This document shows positions 1-5,354 of a stretch of 10,378 nt of DNA, piece by piece; within the stretch, counting starts at the first letter, position 1; each line of letters opens with the position of its first letter. Both the position numbers and the translations under genes were made by a program. Below the pieces are notes generated by a model. It was given only the letters and a program-made list of their open reading frames with translations, was not told the DNA's origin and made no database searches. Origin of the DNA: JBDSGC01 sp046594105 (lineage in GTDB: Bacteria; Acidobacteriota; Thermoanaerobaculia; Gp7-AA8); assembly GCA_046594105.1 (NCBI GenBank), contig JBKJQB010000276.1:1-10378 (forward strand), read 5' to 3'.

Positions 1-180
1 CATTCCGGTTGGCGTCTGGTCCTACGCTCTCCGGCAAGCGACCCGAACGAGGCCGCCCGTACGAGCTCCATTCGCACGTTGCTCACCGCGGCGGGCGTCG
101 ACGCCACGCGCGTCAGCACTGCATCCGCCACGGGGACCCTGTACGAAATATCCGTGGACTTTTCGACCGTCAAGCCATGA
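1..180 (+). CDS. C-terminal end of an unidentified protein, possibly OmpA-like (5' truncated)
   Basis: Frame 1 is open from the first base to a TGA at 178-180 and gives 59 residues. The stretch ARTSSIRTLLTAAGVDATRV followed by STAS, and then YEISVDF, resembles the late part of an OmpA-C (peptidoglycan-binding) domain. In that domain a helix of the type RA..V...L...GV...R is followed by a final beta strand. The expected NRRVE-type signature is absent, so the family call is weak. If it is correct, the protein is an outer-membrane or periplasmic peptidoglycan anchor, which fits the envelope genes elsewhere in the window. The start lies outside the window. The competing reading frame starting near base 9 is arginine/histidine-rich and looks like a shadow. 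Confidence 0.5.
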   Translation, partial: HSGWRLVLRSPASDPNEAARTSSIRTLLTAAGVDATRVSTASATGTLYEISVDFSTVKP

Positions 181-392
181 GCCGCCAGCACGGCCTCGTC
201 GGAATCCCATGAACAGAGTCGGACGCTGAGTCCGTGGTCCTTCGCCCATCACGTCGCGATCGACCGCAACCATCCACGTCGGCAGACACGAGCTTTCCCG
301 CGGTCAGGATTTTGGGCGCTGCTTCCCCTTCCCACGGTCGGTCGAGTCTGTCAGCCCAGGTTACTTCCGCGGAGCGGAGATATACTTCACAT
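181..392. other. Gap without a supported gene
   Basis: I see no protein-like frame, RNA gene or clear terminator between the partial gene at the left edge and the small basic protein. A TATACT at 381-386 lies too close to the ATG at 393 to be its -10 box unless the mRNA is leaderless. Confidence 0.5.
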
Positions 393-731
393 ATGGTCAA
401 GAAGGCAGATCTCTTTCGTATGCAGCAGGAGCGGAACGCAAATCCTCCCAAACCGAAACGCGCGCCCCGTCCACGCCGGGACTTTCCGGTGGACACCGCA
501 CAGCCCGGCGTGAGCGCAACCGATCGCCGGGTTGGCCGCGGCGCGACCGCCGACAGAAATCGATCGGCCCGAGCCGAGAAGAAGGGAGGAGCGAAGCTCG
601 AGAACTCGGCATCCGGAACCCCGTCGCGCAAGTCCACGCGCAAGAGCCAGGGGCACATCAAAAGCACGGCCAATCTCCAACTGAGAGCCCTTCGGAAAAC
701 AGGTTCGCGCGAGCCGGGCCGAAAGCCCTGA
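393..731 (+). CDS. Small, strongly basic conserved-type hypothetical protein (112 aa)
   Basis: The ORF is open upstream to 234, but the ATG at 393 begins a compositionally distinct protein, starting MVKKADLFRMQQERNANPPK. It is full of Lys, Arg, Ser, Pro and Gly, has almost no aliphatic core, and is predicted to be disordered. The C-terminal part contains GTPSRKSTRKS followed by about 30 further basic residues. This resembles a family of short lysine/arginine-rich hypothetical proteins I have seen in soil bacteria, where a SRKSTR core is followed by a basic tail. No enzymatic motif is visible. The composition suits binding to DNA, RNA or another polyanion, but that is inference. The ribosome binding site is weak: GGAG or GGAGA lies about 13 nt or more upstream. 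It stands alone, between a 210-bp gap and a decayed esterase. Confidence 0.7.
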   Translation: MVKKADLFRMQQERNANPPKPKRAPRPRRDFPVDTAQPGVSATDRRVGRGATADRNRSARAEKKGGAKLENSASGTPSRKSTRKSQGHIKSTANLQLRALRKTGSREPGRKP

Positions 732-776
732 GGTCGGGTGAAGGGGACCCTCGCGCTGGGCCAGGGGAGATCACCC

Positions 777-1100
777 GTGCGTGGCGGCGCCCGATTACTC
801 CTCGACATCCTGATTCGTTTAGCAGCCGCGTCCGCGGGCCGGCCAGACGGTCCGGCGCGGTTTGACCGAGCGCGTGACATGCGCCGAGGCATCGGGGCTC
901 TCGTACTCGCTCTTCGTTCCGTTCGAACTACGACGCCGCTCACGAGTGGCCGATGCTCTATGTGCTCGACGCGCGCGGCCGCGCGCTGACCGCGCTCGAG
1001 CCGTTCCGCGATGCCGCCGAAAAGTATCTCTATCTCGTCGCCTCGCCGTATGACACCGCCAGCAATGGGGAAATGGAGCCTGGGGGCGCCCTACAAGTCG
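777..1100 (+). pseudogene. Decayed N-terminal fragment of a secreted alpha/beta-hydrolase (esterase-like)
   Basis: Three frames join to give one esterase-like N-terminus. Frame 0 from GTG 777, with AGGGGAGA just upstream, gives a signal-like segment (ARLLLDILIRLAAASAG). Near 860 the match moves to frame 1, giving ERVTCAEASGLSYSLFVP. At 920-923 a single extra T moves it to frame 2, giving SNYDAAHEWPMLYVLDARGR and then EPFRDAAEKYLYLVASPYDT. The order 'YSLFVPSNYD..WPMLYVLD', then 'F...AEKY..LVAS.DT' is typical of secreted esterases/PHB-depolymerase-like hydrolases just before the nucleophile elbow. Similarity fades near 1090, before any Gly-x-Ser-x-Gly, so the catalytic part is missing. The last frame then runs without a stop into the next gene. 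Sequencing error could explain the two indels but not the missing C-terminal two thirds. Confidence 0.6.
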
Positions 1101-1180
1101 CGGCGGAACTGCAAGGCGTTGTCTCGCACCCCCTATCTTTCTGGTCCATACTGAAACCCCAATTGCGAAGGGAGGAGTCC

Positions 1181-1639
1181 ATGGACCCATCACGAAAACG
1201 TCTGATTATCGGCCTCGCCGTTGCCGCGGGGATAGTGCTCATTTTCCTCGCCGGCTATCTTCCGGGCTCGTCGCGAGCTCGTCGGGCCGCCGAGGAGTCG
1301 CGCCAGGCATCGCAGCGCCTGGGTGAGGCACAGGCGCTGCTCGCAAAGACGCAATTCGATCTTGAAGTGGCGCGCCTGCGCGGGCGTCTCGGTGAGGTTC
1401 TGCACGAGACCAATGCGAACAACTTCGGCGTCGCTGCCGAGAATGCCACGGCGTACTTCGATGGTCTGCGCAGCGTCGTCAACAGCCCGCAGCTTCCTGC
1501 CGGCTCTGAGAAACGAGTCGTCCTCGAAGGGATCCTCGCGCGCCGCGATGAGATCTCAGCCGACCTCGCCCGGGCCGATCAGGGGGTGAAGACCAAGCTT
1601 GCCGACCTGTACATGCAATCGGGAAAGGCGACCGAGTAG
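1181..1639 (+). CDS. Membrane-anchored coiled-coil hypothetical protein (152 aa)
   Basis: The ATG at 1181 is preceded by AAGGGAGGAGTCC, an excellent ribosome binding site with 5 nt spacing. The frame is open upstream to 953 only because it continues from the esterase remnant, so 1181 is the real start. Residues 1-7 are a basic N-terminus. Residues 8-29 (LIIGLAVAAGIVLIFLAGYL and onward) form one hydrophobic helix acting as signal anchor. Residues about 33-80 are rich in Ala, Glu, Arg, Gln and Leu in a heptad-like pattern and likely form a coiled coil. Residues about 80-145 are a second helical stretch with LRSVVNSPQLPAG and ILARRDEISADLARADQGVK. The positive-inside rule suggests a periplasmic or extracytoplasmic coiled coil. 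I do not recognise a family, and no terminator is visible downstream. Confidence 0.85.
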   Translation: MDPSRKRLIIGLAVAAGIVLIFLAGYLPGSSRARRAAEESRQASQRLGEAQALLAKTQFDLEVARLRGRLGEVLHETNANNFGVAAENATAYFDGLRSVVNSPQLPAGSEKRVVLEGILARRDEISADLARADQGVKTKLADLYMQSGKATE

Positions 1640-1657
1640 AATAGCCGTAAGCATCAC

Positions 1658-1795
1658 TCAACGGAAGTTGTTCACGGCCTGCTGTCGGTCGTAACGAACC
1701 TGAGGATAGACCGTGCGCATGTACTCGTACGCATCGAGAATGCCGGTTTCTCGATCTCCAGACTGCCCGAGCTCCGCCACCGTGCCGCCCTTCAT
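1658..1795 (-). pseudogene. C-terminal remnant of an unidentified protein
   Basis: A 45-residue frame runs from ATG 1795 to TGA 1658 on the minus strand. Its composition is convincingly protein-like: MKGGTVAELGQSGDRETG, then ILDAYEYMRTVYPQVRYDRQ, then QAVNNFR. The frame stays open a short way upstream (FNSKSG) but enters the inverted-repeat element at 1801-1873, where no such protein continues. It therefore looks like the C-terminal end of a longer gene whose upstream part was deleted or displaced. I do not recognise the family. A genuine 45-aa small protein is the alternative, but no good ribosome binding site precedes the ATG. Stop-to-stop, it converges on the coiled-coil gene with only 18 nt between them. 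Confidence 0.4.
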
Positions 1796-1800
1796 TCCGG

Positions 1801-1873
1801 ATTTCGAATTGAAAAGGCGGCCGCGCCACACCCCGGCCGGAGAAAGAACCCTTTTCGCTGTTCAATTCGAAAT
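1801..1873. repeat. Palindromic element with 13-bp perfect inverted repeats
   Basis: ATTTCGAATTGAA at 1801-1813 is the exact reverse complement of TTCAATTCGAAAT at 1861-1873. The loop is 47 bp. Inside it, GAAAAGG (1811-1817) can alternatively pair with CCTTTTC (1850-1856). The AT-rich arms contrast with the GC-rich loop and surroundings, and the right arm continues into a second TTCGAAAT copy ending near 1880. It sits between two minus-strand gene remnants. It could be a small non-autonomous mobile element or REP-like repeat. No terminal direct repeat could be established by eye. Confidence 0.6.
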
Positions 1874-1897
1874 TCGAAATTTCCGCCGGGCAGACTC

Positions 1898-1962
1898 CTA
1901 GAGGCCCGGGAAAGCGCAGGGCCCGCCTGGCCGGCGCCGATGATGAATACGTCAGAGGCTGG
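1898..1962 (-). pseudogene. N-terminal Rossmann remnant of an FAD/NAD-dependent oxidoreductase
   Basis: The minus strand encodes PASDVFIIGAGQAGPALSRA between about 1962 and 1900. The beta strand DVFII followed by GAGQAGPAL is the classic N-terminal FAD-binding GxGxxG fingerprint of the pyridine nucleotide-disulfide oxidoreductase family, such as mercuric reductase and dihydrolipoamide dehydrogenase relatives. After SRAS the frame runs into the repeat element and stops near the ATG of the next remnant. The rest of the usual 450-residue enzyme is absent. No start codon with a ribosome binding site is apparent upstream. A chance match is possible because only about 18 residues are informative, but the motif lies in the right order with its beta strand. 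Confidence 0.4.
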
Positions 1963-2107
1963 AGATCAGCGCGGCCGCCACGGGTGTCGTCAGTGCTGAC
2001 TATTTCCAGCGATATGCCTTCTCTTCCTATCCCCTCGCAGGGATGCAGTGGTCATAGCAAAATGCGCGGGACCGAATTCCTTTTCCCGTGACGTCCGACG
2101 TAGATGT

Positions 2108-2134
2108 CCGAGTGTACGTACTCGGTATCCGAGT
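2108..2134. repeat. Cluster of CCGAGT half-sites (inverted plus direct copy)
   Basis: CCGAGT (2108-2113), ACTCGG (2120-2125) and CCGAGT (2129-2134) lie within 27 bp, giving an inverted pair with a 6-nt centre and a further copy 3 nt on. The cluster lies about 80 bp past the stop of the cardiolipin synthase-like gene (minus strand), inside the 1640-2213 stretch that has no intact gene. A regulator operator or a degenerate repeat could explain it. There is no intact gene that it obviously controls. Confidence 0.3.
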
Positions 2135-2193
2135 CAGGCACTTGCTTCGGAGCCGGGTCGAAACGACCTGAGACCGACCTCCGCGCGAGTTCT

Positions 2194-2214
2194 CAGAAAG
2201 AGGTCTGACCCTCT
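2194..2214 (-). terminator. Possible weak terminator after the cardiolipin synthase-like gene
   Basis: Read on the minus strand, directly at the stop codon of the cls-like gene, AGAGG (2214-2210) pairs with CCTCT (2203-2199) around a 6-nt loop, followed by TTTCT. The stem is only 5 bp and the T tract is short and interrupted. This is a candidate intrinsic terminator at best. Confidence 0.22.
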
Positions 2215-3473
2215 CATAGCCAGCGGCCAAGGCTGCATGCGATCGCATCACCGATGCTATGGAGGAGCGATCGTTGCCCCCAGCGCGATGCCGTCACTTC
2301 ATCGGACCGTGGCAGATCGTCTTCGAACGCCGCAGCAAAGGCTTGTCCGATGTGCGAGTCGAGGATCACGACGTTGCATTCGGAATTGAAGTGGAACGAG
2401 CGGAAATCGAGGTTCGTCGACCCGACGAGAGACACGAAGTCGTCGGCCACGAGAGTCTTCGCGTGCAGGACTGCTCCCTGATACTCGAAGATCCGCACTC
2501 CCCGTTCGAGGAGCGTAGCGTAGTGGCCATGGCCAGCGTGCCTGACGAGCGGGACATCGGTTCGCCCCGGCAGAAGCAAGCGGACATCGACTCCGTTCTG
2601 TGCCGCCTTCCCGAGAGCATCGACAGTCCGCCGCGACGGAGCGAAATAGGCATTAGTAATCCAGAGACGCCGGCGAGTGGCACCGACGATGGCCGCAAGG
2701 ACGGAAGCTGTCTCGCTGTGACCGCGACCGGGACGCGAGCTGAGAACGAGAACCGAAGTCCCGGCACTGCCCGGCTCGATCGGGCGTAGCGTAACTTCGC
2801 CACCACCGGAGACGGCCCACGCCTCGGTGAACACGGTCGCCATCTCCCATGCGGCAGGACCATCGATCTGAACATGGCTGTCGCGCCACGGGCCCTGGGA
2901 CCGAAGAGGTTTCGATCCGTATTCATCCCCAATGTTCATCCCTCCCGTGAATGCAGTCTTACGGTCCACCACCAAAATCTTCCGATGATCGCGGAACGGC
3001 TGCAGCAGAACGTGAGGGAACAGTGGGTGAAAGAGTCGCACCTCGATTCCTCGCGACCGCATCTCGTTCCAGAAACCGCGGCGCGTTGCAATTGAGCCAA
3101 AGGCGTCGGCCAGCACACGGACCTCGACTCCGCGCTCGGCGGCGCGAGCAAGCGCGTCGCTCAGACTACGGCCAGTCGCGTCATCCTTGAAGATGTAAGA
3201 CTCGACGAGAACTTCGTGGCAAGCCGTGTCGATCGCGGCGCGCATGGCCGCGAACGTTTCCTGACCGCGGAAGAACGGGAGCACGCGATTGCCTTCCAGG
3301 AACTGGGCCTGTTCGATGAGCTGCAACAGGGTCCGAAGTTCACCACCTTGGACTCCACCGGCCAGCCCCGCCCCGATCTGGCCCACGTTGCCTGGGCGCA
3401 ATTCCTCCGGAGCCGAGCGTCCAGCGATGGGATGGAGGATCGGACGCAACCATCGTCCGCCACGGAGCTTCAC
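2214..3473 (-). CDS. Cardiolipin synthase / phospholipase D family protein (two HKD motifs)
   Basis: This 419-aa protein has the two catalytic HxKxxxxD motifs of the phospholipase D superfamily. The first is H163-R-K165 to D170, followed by FTGGMNIGDEY. The second is H337-A-K339 to D344, followed by GSTNLDFRSF. The flanking ESYIFKDD, GIEVRLFHP, WRDSHVQIDGPA and ITNAYFAPS blocks are characteristic of bacterial cardiolipin synthases, which join two phosphatidylglycerols, or transfer phosphatidyl groups between phospholipids, at the inner membrane. There is no N-terminal transmembrane pair, so it resembles soluble ClsB-type enzymes more than ClsA. The start is GTG 3473, with only a weak TTGAG upstream. 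The first 60 residues are poorly conserved in character, so a later start is possible. It lies 51 nt after a DUF2007 gene on the same strand and is probably cotranscribed. The exact substrate cannot be read from the sequence. Confidence 0.9.
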   Translation of the reverse strand: MKLRGGRWLRPILHPIAGRSAPEELRPGNVGQIGAGLAGGVQGGELRTLLQLIEQAQFLEGNRVLPFFRGQETFAAMRAAIDTACHEVLVESYIFKDDATGRSLSDALARAAERGVEVRVLADAFGSIATRRGFWNEMRSRGIEVRLFHPLFPHVLLQPFRDHRKILVVDRKTAFTGGMNIGDEYGSKPLRSQGPWRDSHVQIDGPAAWEMATVFTEAWAVSGGGEVTLRPIEPGSAGTSVLVLSSRPGRGHSETASVLAAIVGATRRRLWITNAYFAPSRRTVDALGKAAQNGVDVRLLLPGRTDVPLVRHAGHGHYATLLERGVRIFEYQGAVLHAKTLVADDFVSLVGSTNLDFRSFHFNSECNVVILDSHIGQAFAAAFEDDLPRSDEVTASRWGQRSLLHSIGDAIACSLGRWL

Positions 3474-3524
3474 GGCTCAACGGTTCGGCGTGGCCTGCGC
3501 GTCGGGCCCGACGGTTCGGGCCGA

Positions 3525-3872
3525 TCACTCATCGTCGCCGCCAAAGTCCTTCTCGCGCTCGCGGAGCAACTCCATCGCCTCCGCTTCGCGGTCGGCGGGC
3601 ACGTAGATGCGAATCTCGCCCATCGAGCCGAAATTGACCGGTTCCATGCTGAACTTCAGTGACTCGATCTGACAGTCGATCCCTTCGGAGTCCAGAAAGC
3701 CCTTGATGAGCGCCGCTTTCGTTGGCCTCCCGACGCTGGCAATCTCTACCCACGTTTTCTCGCCGCCGTCGATGGTCTGGAACGGAAGGTCGTTTACGAG
3801 TTGAACATGATCGTCCGGACACTCGGTTGAGCTGGACTCGAAGACCCGTTTGCAGCTGGGACAGAACAGCAT
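3525..3872 (-). CDS. DUF2007 domain protein with N-terminal zinc ribbon (115 aa)
   Basis: The start at ATG 3872 is supported by GGAAGGAG with 6 nt spacing. The longer open frame upstream, to 4022, lacks protein character. Residues 1-22 carry C4-x2-C7, then C18-x3-H22, a likely zinc-ribbon-type metal site. Residues about 40-112 match the DUF2007 'putative prokaryotic signal transducing' fold. They show WVEIASVGRPTKAALIKGFL, then an EGIDCQIES strand, MGEIRIYVPADREAEAMELL, and an acidic tail. This family is a small alpha/beta domain of unknown biochemical role that often sits beside membrane or phosphate-related genes. It is the first gene of a probable two-gene unit with the cardiolipin synthase-like enzyme, so a link to membrane lipid control is possible but inferred. 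Confidence 0.88.
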   Translation of the reverse strand: MLFCPSCKRVFESSSTECPDDHVQLVNDLPFQTIDGGEKTWVEIASVGRPTKAALIKGFLDSEGIDCQIESLKFSMEPVNFGSMGEIRIYVPADREAEAMELLREREKDFGGDDE

Positions 3873-3878
3873 TGATGA

Positions 3879-3885
3879 CTCCTTC
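3879..3885 (-). promoter_or_regulatory. Strong ribosome binding site of the DUF2007 gene
   Basis: On the minus strand, GAAGGAG lies 6 nt before ATG 3872. It decides the start, since the same frame is open 150 nt further upstream without a comparable site. Confidence 0.75.
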
Positions 3886-4049
3886 CGAGATGACACGACC
3901 CAATCTGCGCCCGTGCCTCGCCCCACACTCCTGGACAGGTTCGTCGATGGTCGGAGCGTCCATGATGATGCAACGGCCGGCCGCTGCTGTCCAATCGGTT
4001 CTATGGCTCGAGATGAGCACAACCAGAATCGTAGCTGCGGTCAGGAGTT

Positions 4050-4680
4050 TTAATGCTCCCCGTTTCCACCGGGGTGATCCTGGTTGACCGAGGCGGAGGT
4101 CCCGGCCTTCGCGCTTTCAAGGGTCTGGCGAGACTGCCGAAAGCTCGGAGTCGGTGCCTTCCAACGGGCCCCCTCCAGCCAGTAGATCGTGAACACGACC
4201 CTGGAGCCCGCGGGCAAGCCGACAGTGTCCAGATCAGCAATGTGAGTTCCCAGGCCGATCGTGATGGTGTCGAGTGCCGTGCTCCAACCATCGGCACTCC
4301 AATGAATGCGGGCCGGTTTGGCGAGCGAGACCGTGACGAAGTGCCGGAGCTCCGCCGCTGTCCGTCCTGGTAACGTTTCGTCGTCTGCACCGGTTGATCG
4401 AATACGCGGTCATCGCGCATCGACCGCATCAGTTTGATGCGTTCCGCGTGTGCCCAGACCAGCGGGCGGGCCGATCCCGAGGGCCGGCCAAAAGTAGTGT
4501 TCCTGCTCGGGCAGGTCAGGAGGGTCCCAACTCTGTTCTGGGATCAGGCCGCCTGTGCTGGCGCATTCTTCGAGCGTGTTCAACAAGGATGCGACCCGCT
4601 TGCGATTCCCGGCGGAGAGCTCGTAGTGCGCTGTCTGGGATGGGAAATGCCGCTGCGATTGCGATGCCACTCATCCTGAC
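4050..4680 (-). pseudogene. C-terminal remnant of a GH15 glucoamylase (glucan 1,4-alpha-glucosidase), frameshifted
   Basis: Three minus-strand frames join to give the end of a family 15 glucoamylase. The first, 4680 to about 4494, reads HYELSAGNRKRVASLLNTLE and then ECASTGGLIPEQSWDPPDLP. The Glu of IPEQ (4536-4538) corresponds to the general base of GH15 enzymes. An extra base in the run of four T (plus-strand A run 4490-4493) shifts the frame. The next frame reads FGRPSGSARPLVWAHAERIK and then LMRSMRDDRVFDQPVQ. A second shift near 4362-4372 leads to ELRHFVTVSLAKPARIHWSA, then a beta-rich C-terminal domain and TAA at 4050. These enzymes release glucose from starch and related glucans. About 200 residues remain of a protein usually three to four times longer. 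The N-terminal part and the catalytic acid are not found upstream, so the gene is dead even if the indels are sequencing errors. Confidence 0.8.
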
Positions 4681-4689
4681 CGTCGCCGC

Positions 4690-5182
4690 TCCGGACGACC
4701 GAGGATCATCCCACGGCGACCGTTTTATCGCGATCCGCCGAACTTGCTGCGGTGCCGCCCATACCACGGCAGCGATGTTGCAGATCAACCGGCGACCATC
4801 AACGCCGACCCCCTGATATTGGTCTTGTGGCCGTGCTCGTGTCCATCATTGGCGTCGGCTGCGAACAGGCAACAGTCCCGGCCCGTCATCGCCAAGAGTA
4901 CGGTCGCTCCCCGGCAGGGCGTACCGTCCACGGATGCGCAAACGGTGCAGCGGCCCTCGCCATCGAAACCGCGGGCACCGCTCCCGCCGGCGCCCGCGGC
5001 GCAGTCCCTGCTCAATCCACCGCGCGCCGTTGATTCTCTACGACATTGTCGCACTCATACTTTGATCGAGGACCTTCGCAGGGGATCGTGGTTCAAAAAC
5101 AATCCCCCAGCCAGGAATTGGATCCGACCGCGAAAAGAAGCCCGCGCGGAATGACGCTTCTAATGACACGAGCCTTGAACGT
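4690..5182. other. Low-content stretch between glucoamylase remnant and MscS leader
   Basis: Apart from the doubtful lipoprotein ORF, no intact gene can be supported. Minus-strand frames above 4680 show only a faint trace (SGIAIAAAF aligned to the GIGRAWPLL block of glucoamylases), so the upstream glucoamylase sequence appears to be lost. No tRNA-like or repeat structure was seen here. Confidence 0.5.
4827..5033 (+). pseudogene. Doubtful or decayed small lipoprotein ORF
   Basis: GTG 4827 opens VAVLVSIIGVGCEQATVPAR, a short hydrophobic helix ending in a cysteine that looks like a bacterial lipobox (VGC). Beyond it this frame becomes less protein-like. In the neighbouring frame from about 4890 to 5030 there is a Pro/Ala/Ser-rich stretch (KSTVAPRQGVPSTDAQTVQR, then PSPSKPRAPLPPAPAAQSLL) of the kind seen in lipoprotein linkers. 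A frameshifted small lipoprotein would explain both. There is no clear ribosome binding site and no recognised family, so chance is a serious alternative. Confidence 0.25.
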
Positions 5183-5277
5183 CGTGTGGCGCGGCCGCCG
5201 TCGGCCGCCTGCGCCTTTGATTTTCGCGGTCTGTCAGGTAAAAGAACAGAGGCGGCCGAGGGCGGCCGCGCCTCACG
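5183..5277. repeat. Long GC-rich inverted repeat upstream of the MscS gene
   Basis: The left arm 5188-5210 and the right arm 5250-5272 are reverse complements over 22 of 23 positions. Four more pairs (5183-5186 with 5274-5277) follow a single mismatch, giving 26 of 28 pairs in all. The loop is 39 nt (5211-5249) and contains TTTGATTTTCGCGG and GGTAAAAGAACAG. Each arm contains two CGGCCG cores. It lies between the decayed region and the BON-MscS gene. A strong RNA hairpin, a terminator isolating the operon, or a miniature mobile element would all fit. There is no poly-T tract directly after the right arm, which speaks against a standard intrinsic terminator on the plus strand. Confidence 0.75.
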
Positions 5278-5300
5278 GGTCGATTGGTGTCATCTCGCTC

Positions 5301-5312
5301 ACCGTCGACGGT
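5301..5312. promoter_or_regulatory. 12-bp perfect palindrome upstream of the MscS start
   Basis: ACCGTCGACGGT is identical to its reverse complement and lies 42 nt before ATG 5355. Its position would suit an operator in the leader of the MscS-DUF2254 unit. A 12-bp palindrome is expected by chance a few times in 10 kb, so only the location makes it notable. Confidence 0.25.
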
Positions 5313-5354
5313 CAGGTCGTTATCGGGCTCAGGATGACCATGGAGAGTTTCTCA

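Noticed and set aside
381..386. TATACT as a -10 promoter box
   Set aside because: It lies 6 nt before the ATG at 393 and has no matching -35 at the right distance, so it would need a leaderless transcript.
170..943. 257-codon minus-strand open frame
   Set aside because: It is Arg/Ser/Pro-rich with no domain pattern. It lies antisense to the basic-protein gene and the esterase remnant, so it is a GC-rich shadow.
953..1180. N-terminal extension of the coiled-coil protein
   Set aside because: The extension encodes the esterase remnant. The strong ribosome binding site at 1171-1177 marks 1181 as the true start.
2259..2789. 176-codon plus-strand open frame
   Set aside because: It lies antisense within the cardiolipin synthase-like gene, which has both HKD motifs.
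3529..4020. Minus-strand frame with a hydrophobic start (LLTAATILVVLISSH)
   Set aside because: It has no ATG/GTG before the hydrophobic part, and it overlaps the DUF2007 gene almost fully in another frame. DUF2007 has the clear family match and ribosome binding site.
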